A DNA stretch of 64,000 nucleotides. Origin: Microbacteriaceae bacterium. Lineage in GTDB: Bacteria; Actinomycetota; Actinomycetes; Actinomycetales; Microbacteriaceae. Both the position numbers and the translations under genes were made by a program. Location: contig JAHEGB010000004.1 of assembly GCA_024645175.1 (NCBI GenBank), forward strand, positions 1 through 64,000. The letters are read 5' to 3'. This document shows positions 60,387-64,000 of this stretch, one piece after another; within the stretch, counting starts at the first letter, position 1, and every line of letters begins with the position of its first letter. Under the pieces are notes generated by a model. That model had not been told where the DNA came from, did no database searches, and was given only the letters and a program-made list of their open reading frames with translations.

Positions 60387-61207
60387 TGAGCGACAAAGCT
60401 ATTACATACATCAGCTATCTCAAGGTCGATGAGCTGCTCGAGTTGCAGCAGCCTGAGAGCGATGGCGAACACGACGAGATGTTGTTCATCATCATTCACC
60501 AGACATACGAGTTGTGGTTCAAGCAGATGCTGCACGAGGTTGCCGAGTTGCAACGTCAACTCGAACACGGCGACACTCACCGCTCGCTTGCGATCCTCGG
60601 CCGCGTGCGCACAATCATGAAAACCTGCGTTGGTCAGCTCGACATTCTCGAGACCATGACTCCGTTGCAGTTCAACACTTTTCGCGGTCGACTTCAGTCG
60701 TCGAGCGGTTTTCAGTCTGCGCAGTTTCGCGAGTTCGAGGCTGTTCTCGGCCGACGCGATCAGGCAGGTGCCGGTGCCGACAAACACAGCGGCATGGGCA
60801 TGGCCGAGCACCTCATCGAGGGTTCGCCTGCTCGCGCACGTGTTGAGGCGGCAATGGCTCGACCTTCTCTCTGGGATAGCCTCTTGCGCTACCTTGCATC
60901 GCGCGGTCACGCTGCGCCAACCGAGGTTTTGAACCGAGACGTATCGGTAGGTTATGAAGCCCACGAGGGCGTGCAAGACATGTTGCTCGATGTGCACCGC
61001 AACGACCCAGATGCCGCGGCGATCTGCGAGCGTCTTGTTGACTTGGATGAAGGCCTGCAGGAGTGGCGCTATCGCCACGTGAAGATGGTCGAACGAACCA
61101 TCGGCCACAAGATGGGCACTGGCGGATCATCAGGCGTTGGCTACCTGGCCTCAACCCTGTTCAGGCCGGTGTTCCCAGACCTCTGGGCTATTCGCTCGCG
61201 GTTCTAG
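60386..61207 (+). CDS. kynA: tryptophan 2,3-dioxygenase
   Basis: YISYLKVDELLELQ; IIIHQTYELWFKQMLHEV; GTGGSSGVGYLASTL; start overlaps the kynU stop. Confidence 0.95.
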   Translation: MSDKAITYISYLKVDELLELQQPESDGEHDEMLFIIIHQTYELWFKQMLHEVAELQRQLEHGDTHRSLAILGRVRTIMKTCVGQLDILETMTPLQFNTFRGRLQSSSGFQSAQFREFEAVLGRRDQAGAGADKHSGMGMAEHLIEGSPARARVEAAMARPSLWDSLLRYLASRGHAAPTEVLNRDVSVGYEAHEGVQDMLLDVHRNDPDAAAICERLVDLDEGLQEWRYRHVKMVERTIGHKMGTGGSSGVGYLASTLFRPVFPDLWAIRSRF

Positions 61208-61223
61208 GACCCAACGCCCTCCA

Positions 61224-61266
61224 GATCTTGACACTCCGGATCTCCCCGTGATCCACTTACTAGATC
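61224..61266 (+). promoter_or_regulatory. upstream region of the DUF262 gene: four GATC sites and GGATC-N7-GATCC inverted repeat
   Basis: GATC at 61224, 61239, 61250 and 61263; TTGACA at 61228-61233. Confidence 0.4.
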
Positions 61267-61284
61267 AATTGAGGGGAAATCTGA

Positions 61285-63195
61285 ATGTTACTGACTGAGC
61301 AATTTCACGCGGCTGACGGCAACACAAAAGCTGTGGTTCCTGTTAGAAACTTGAAGGAGTACCTCACACAAGCTCGAGTGCTGGAAGTTCCGCCATGGCA
61401 GCGAGAGTACTCATGGCAAACGACCAAAGAAGGACAGGTTGATGCGCTTCTAGACGATCTACTGACTTTTGCCAAAAATGACGCAGTCAACGAATATCTA
61501 ATAGGTTCAGTAATTCTTTGCGGAGACCAAAGTCGCCCGGGCAAGTTGACTTCCCTCCTAATCGATGGTCAGCAAAGAACATTGACTTTGAGCTTGTTCA
61601 TTATGTGTGCGAGGAAATTCTTGCAGGTACACAAACTGGTTGACATCAACAAAGCTAGCGACATTGAACTTTTCAATGACCTAGGTAAGTGCGTCACTTC
61701 GAATGCATATAACTTCACCCCAAAAGTAAGCATGCACCAAGAAAACGCGAATGCAATCCTTCACAGTATTTACGACTGGTCAGTCGCGGAGTCTCGAAAT
61801 ACTACGGACGAAATCTTCAACAGCGCTGACGCGCAGACACTAACTCAACGAAACCTTGCCGATGTCGCCAAATTCATTTATACGCAACTTGAAACCGACG
61901 GCTGGGATTCAAACAAACTCGTTGCATGGCTAGAAAAGATCATTAATGGCGTCAAGTTGATCGAGCTTGAGCTATCGAATGAACGTGAAGCTATTGCGGT
62001 TTACGACCGCATAAACAACCGAGGCATGCAACTAAATAGCGCAGATTTGGTGAAGAATATCCTTTTCCAACAAGTCGCTGATGAAGAATTCCTCACTATT
62101 TCCGATAGCTGGAAGGCAATGGTTGCTGGCCTCAATGAGTGCGAAAAACGCGTGAGAATGCAGGAGCCCAAGTATTTGCTTCGCGCATTGGCCGCGAGCC
62201 ACTCGGGAAAGAAAATACCTTATGACGACTTGGTGACCTTCTGGGTCAATCGCCTTAATGGAACTGCTAAAGAGGTTGACGAGGATGGCAAAGAAGTTCG
62301 AATTCCCGCTATCTCTCCGATTGAGTTCGCCAACACTCTCGCATTGAGCGCTGCGAAGCTCGCAGAACTTGCGAAAAATCGCTGTAGTTTCGGGGATTTG
62401 AAAGAAATTTACCTTGCGGCAGAGCTAGGCTCTGTCCAGCACTTTGCAGTGCTCCTAGCAGGTTACGACATTGAATCTGAAGACGTCTTCCGTCATCTTG
62501 CTTCTCAAGTGAATGCCCGAACTATGCTTTACATCCTTGGCAAAGAACGAACTCAAACGTTCGAGTCTTTAGTCCCAATTTGGGCAAAAAAGATTTCCGA
62601 TCTTGGCCCTGAAGCGACAATTGCAAGCGTTAACGCGGTCTTCAAAGATTGCGCGCTGCCGGCAGAGGAACTTTGGCAAAACCTTGAGTCGCAAGTGCTT
62701 GCTTGGAGTTACCAAAATGCCACTGAAAAGCGAAAAATTCGTTCAGTCATTGCTTACCTAAGTTCTCACCTTGATAAAAAACGCAAGAAGCCTTTGTCAA
62801 TTGTTGATGCAATGCGCACCACTAAGAAACCGGGCGAAACTGCAGGTTGGGATCTTGACCATGTCATGCCTCAAAAAATAGACAAGAGCAAAGAGTTCCA
62901 AAAAATAGGAAACTTAGTTCTACTGTGCCCAAGAGACAACAGATCGATGAAGGATGCTGACCCATCATTGAAGGGCTCTTGGTACAACCAATGTGAAATT
63001 GGACTTACCAAGACACTTAGTGATGTTTCGAAGCTGAACGACGCTGATCAAAAAATCATGAACGATCTTTTCGATAAGTTCTCCGTGAATTCGGCTCTCA
63101 TCGACCTTAACAATTGGACCCAGTCGGCTGTACTTGAGCGCTCTAAGTTTTACAGTTCGTACTTCAAGGAAGTGCTTTCGTCGCACATGGCCTAG
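61285..63195 (+). CDS. DUF262-DUF1524 protein, putative modification-dependent (type IV, GmrSD/SspE-like) nuclease
   Basis: [24 protein letters not shown] (DGQQR motif), [20 protein letters not shown]-terminal DLDHVMPQ...[21 protein letters not shown] (His-Me/HNH DUF1524); SD GAGGGGAAA. Confidence 0.9.
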   Translation: MLLTEQFHAADGNTKAVVPVRNLKEYLTQARVLEVPPWQREYSWQTTKEGQVDALLDDLLTFAKNDAVNEYLIGSVILCGDQSRPGKLTSLLIDGQQRTLTLSLFIMCARKFLQVHKLVDINKASDIELFNDLGKCVTSNAYNFTPKVSMHQENANAILHSIYDWSVAESRNTTDEIFNSADAQTLTQRNLADVAKFIYTQLETDGWDSNKLVAWLEKIINGVKLIELELSNEREAIAVYDRINNRGMQLNSADLVKNILFQQVADEEFLTISDSWKAMVAGLNECEKRVRMQEPKYLLRALAASHSGKKIPYDDLVTFWVNRLNGTAKEVDEDGKEVRIPAISPIEFANTLALSAAKLAELAKNRCSFGDLKEIYLAAELGSVQHFAVLLAGYDIESEDVFRHLASQVNARTMLYILGKERTQTFESLVPIWAKKISDLGPEATIASVNAVFKDCALPAEELWQNLESQVLAWSYQNATEKRKIRSVIAYLSSHLDKKRKKPLSIVDAMRTTKKPGETAGWDLDHVMPQKIDKSKEFQKIGNLVLLCPRDNRSMKDADPSLKGSWYNQCEIGLTKTLSDVSKLNDADQKIMNDLFDKFSVNSALIDLNNWTQSAVLERSKFYSSYFKEVLSSHMA

Positions 63196-64000
63196 CGGCT
63201 CGCGGCCTCGACGACGTTTTTGACCAGCATGGCGCGGGTCATTGGGCCTACCCCGCCAGGGTTTGGCGAGAGCCAGCCGGCGACAGCCGCGACATCCGTG
63301 TGAATGTCACCGGCAAGGGTTGAACCGCCGTCAACGCGGGTCACGCCTACGTCGAGCACTGCGGCTCCGGGTTTGATCCAGTCGGGTCGCACGAAGTGAG
63401 CAACGCCAAGGGCAGCAACCACGATGTCTGCGCGGCGAACCGACTCGGCAATGTTCTGTGAGGCAGAGTGCAAAAGCGTGACGGTCGAGTCAATGCCCTT
63501 GCGGGTCATGAGCAAACCAAGCGGGCGACCAACGGTGATGCCGCGACCGATGATGGCAACCTCGGCACCTTTGGTCGGCACCTCATAGCGACGAAGCAGC
63601 TCGACGATTCCGGCAGGTGTGCAAGGCAGCGGTGAAGTTAGATCGCCTGAACCTGCGAGCACAAGTCGACCGAGGTTGATCGGGTGCAAACCATCTGCAT
63701 CTTTCGCTGGGTCGATTAGCTCGAGCATTTCGTTCGAGTCGATGCCAATCGGCAGCGGCAACTGAATGATGTATCCGGTGACATCGCGCGCATCGTTCAA
63801 GTCGCGAATTGCAGCACGGATGTCTGCTGCCGAAGCGCTCTCTTTGAGATCAATGCGCACTGAGTGAACGCCAACTTCTTCGCAGTCTCGGTGTTTGCCG
63901 GCGACATACTTGTGCGAACCTGCGTCATCGCCAACAAGCAACGTGCCAAGACCAGGAGTGATGCCGCGCTTTTTAAGTTCGACGACCTGCTCTGCGAGTT
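63192..64000 (-). CDS. folD: bifunctional methylenetetrahydrofolate dehydrogenase / cyclohydrolase (5' end beyond window)
   Basis: [63 protein letters not shown]; reading frame open to the right edge. Confidence 0.96.
   Translation of the reverse strand, partial: LAEQVVELKKRGITPGLGTLLVGDDAGSHKYVAGKHRDCEEVGVHSVRIDLKESASAADIRAAIRDLNDARDVTGYIIQLPLPIGIDSNEMLELIDPAKDADGLHPINLGRLVLAGSGDLTSPLPCTPAGIVELLRRYEVPTKGAEVAIIGRGITVGRPLGLLMTRKGIDSTVTLLHSASQNIAESVRRADIVVAALGVAHFVRPDWIKPGAAVLDVGVTRVDGGSTLAGDIHTDVAAVAGWLSPNPGGVGPMTRAMLVKNVVEAASR

Noticed and set aside
60383-61108. 241-aa minus-strand ORF antisense to kynA
   Set aside because: Lies entirely opposite a confidently identified gene; composition is a mirror of GC-rich codon bias; no recognisable motifs.
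1-64000. tRNA, rRNA, IS elements, prophage, integrase, CRISPR
   Set aside because: Read through the intergenic gaps, most of which are under 150 bp; no acceptor/T-loop patterns, transposase or integrase motifs, or repeat-spacer arrays seen. A tRNAscan/Infernal run would be needed to be certain.

Overview
Contiguous 64-kb chromosomal segment of a streamlined actinobacterium, probably Microbacteriaceae (inferred from gene content and order; no rRNA or tRNA gene seen to confirm). Coding is dense, with many 1-4 nt overlaps. Main blocks: (1) a surface-glycopolymer locus (manA, O-antigen-ligase-like protein, NTP-transferase, LysM wall protein, GT2s, CDP-glycerol glycerophosphotransferase-like protein, TagGH-type ABC exporter, LCP protein) plus purEK; (2) acyl-CoA carboxylase block (birA, beta, epsilon and biotin-carrying alpha subunits, maf); (3) an orphan histidine-kinase-like membrane pair; (4) a nucleoside uptake and salvage block (PNP, phosphohexomutase-family enzyme, adenosine deaminase, thymidine phosphorylase, cytidine deaminase, BMP-type ABC importer); (5) manC, sdhCDAB, a Rieske protein, xth, trpS; (6) an FMN-riboswitch-controlled rib operon ending in an uncharacterised membrane protein; (7) a secreted 1.7k-aa subtilase carrying about 14 FN3 domains; (8) two ABC exporters flanking an orphan NPPF-type adenine methyltransferase; (9) kynU-kynA; (10) a stand-alone DUF262/DUF1524 (GmrSD/SspE-like) putative modification-dependent nuclease fitted between kynA and folD. 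The most promising items are the DUF262-DUF1524 gene with a GATC-dense upstream region, the methyltransferase/exporter pair, the LysM protein with about nine degenerate repeats, the orphan kinase pair, a possible phosphopentomutase role for the salvage-linked mutase, and a recurrent leaderless-promoter architecture in which an upstream stop codon sits inside the next gene's -10 hexamer. No CRISPR array, IS element, tRNA or rRNA was recognised.
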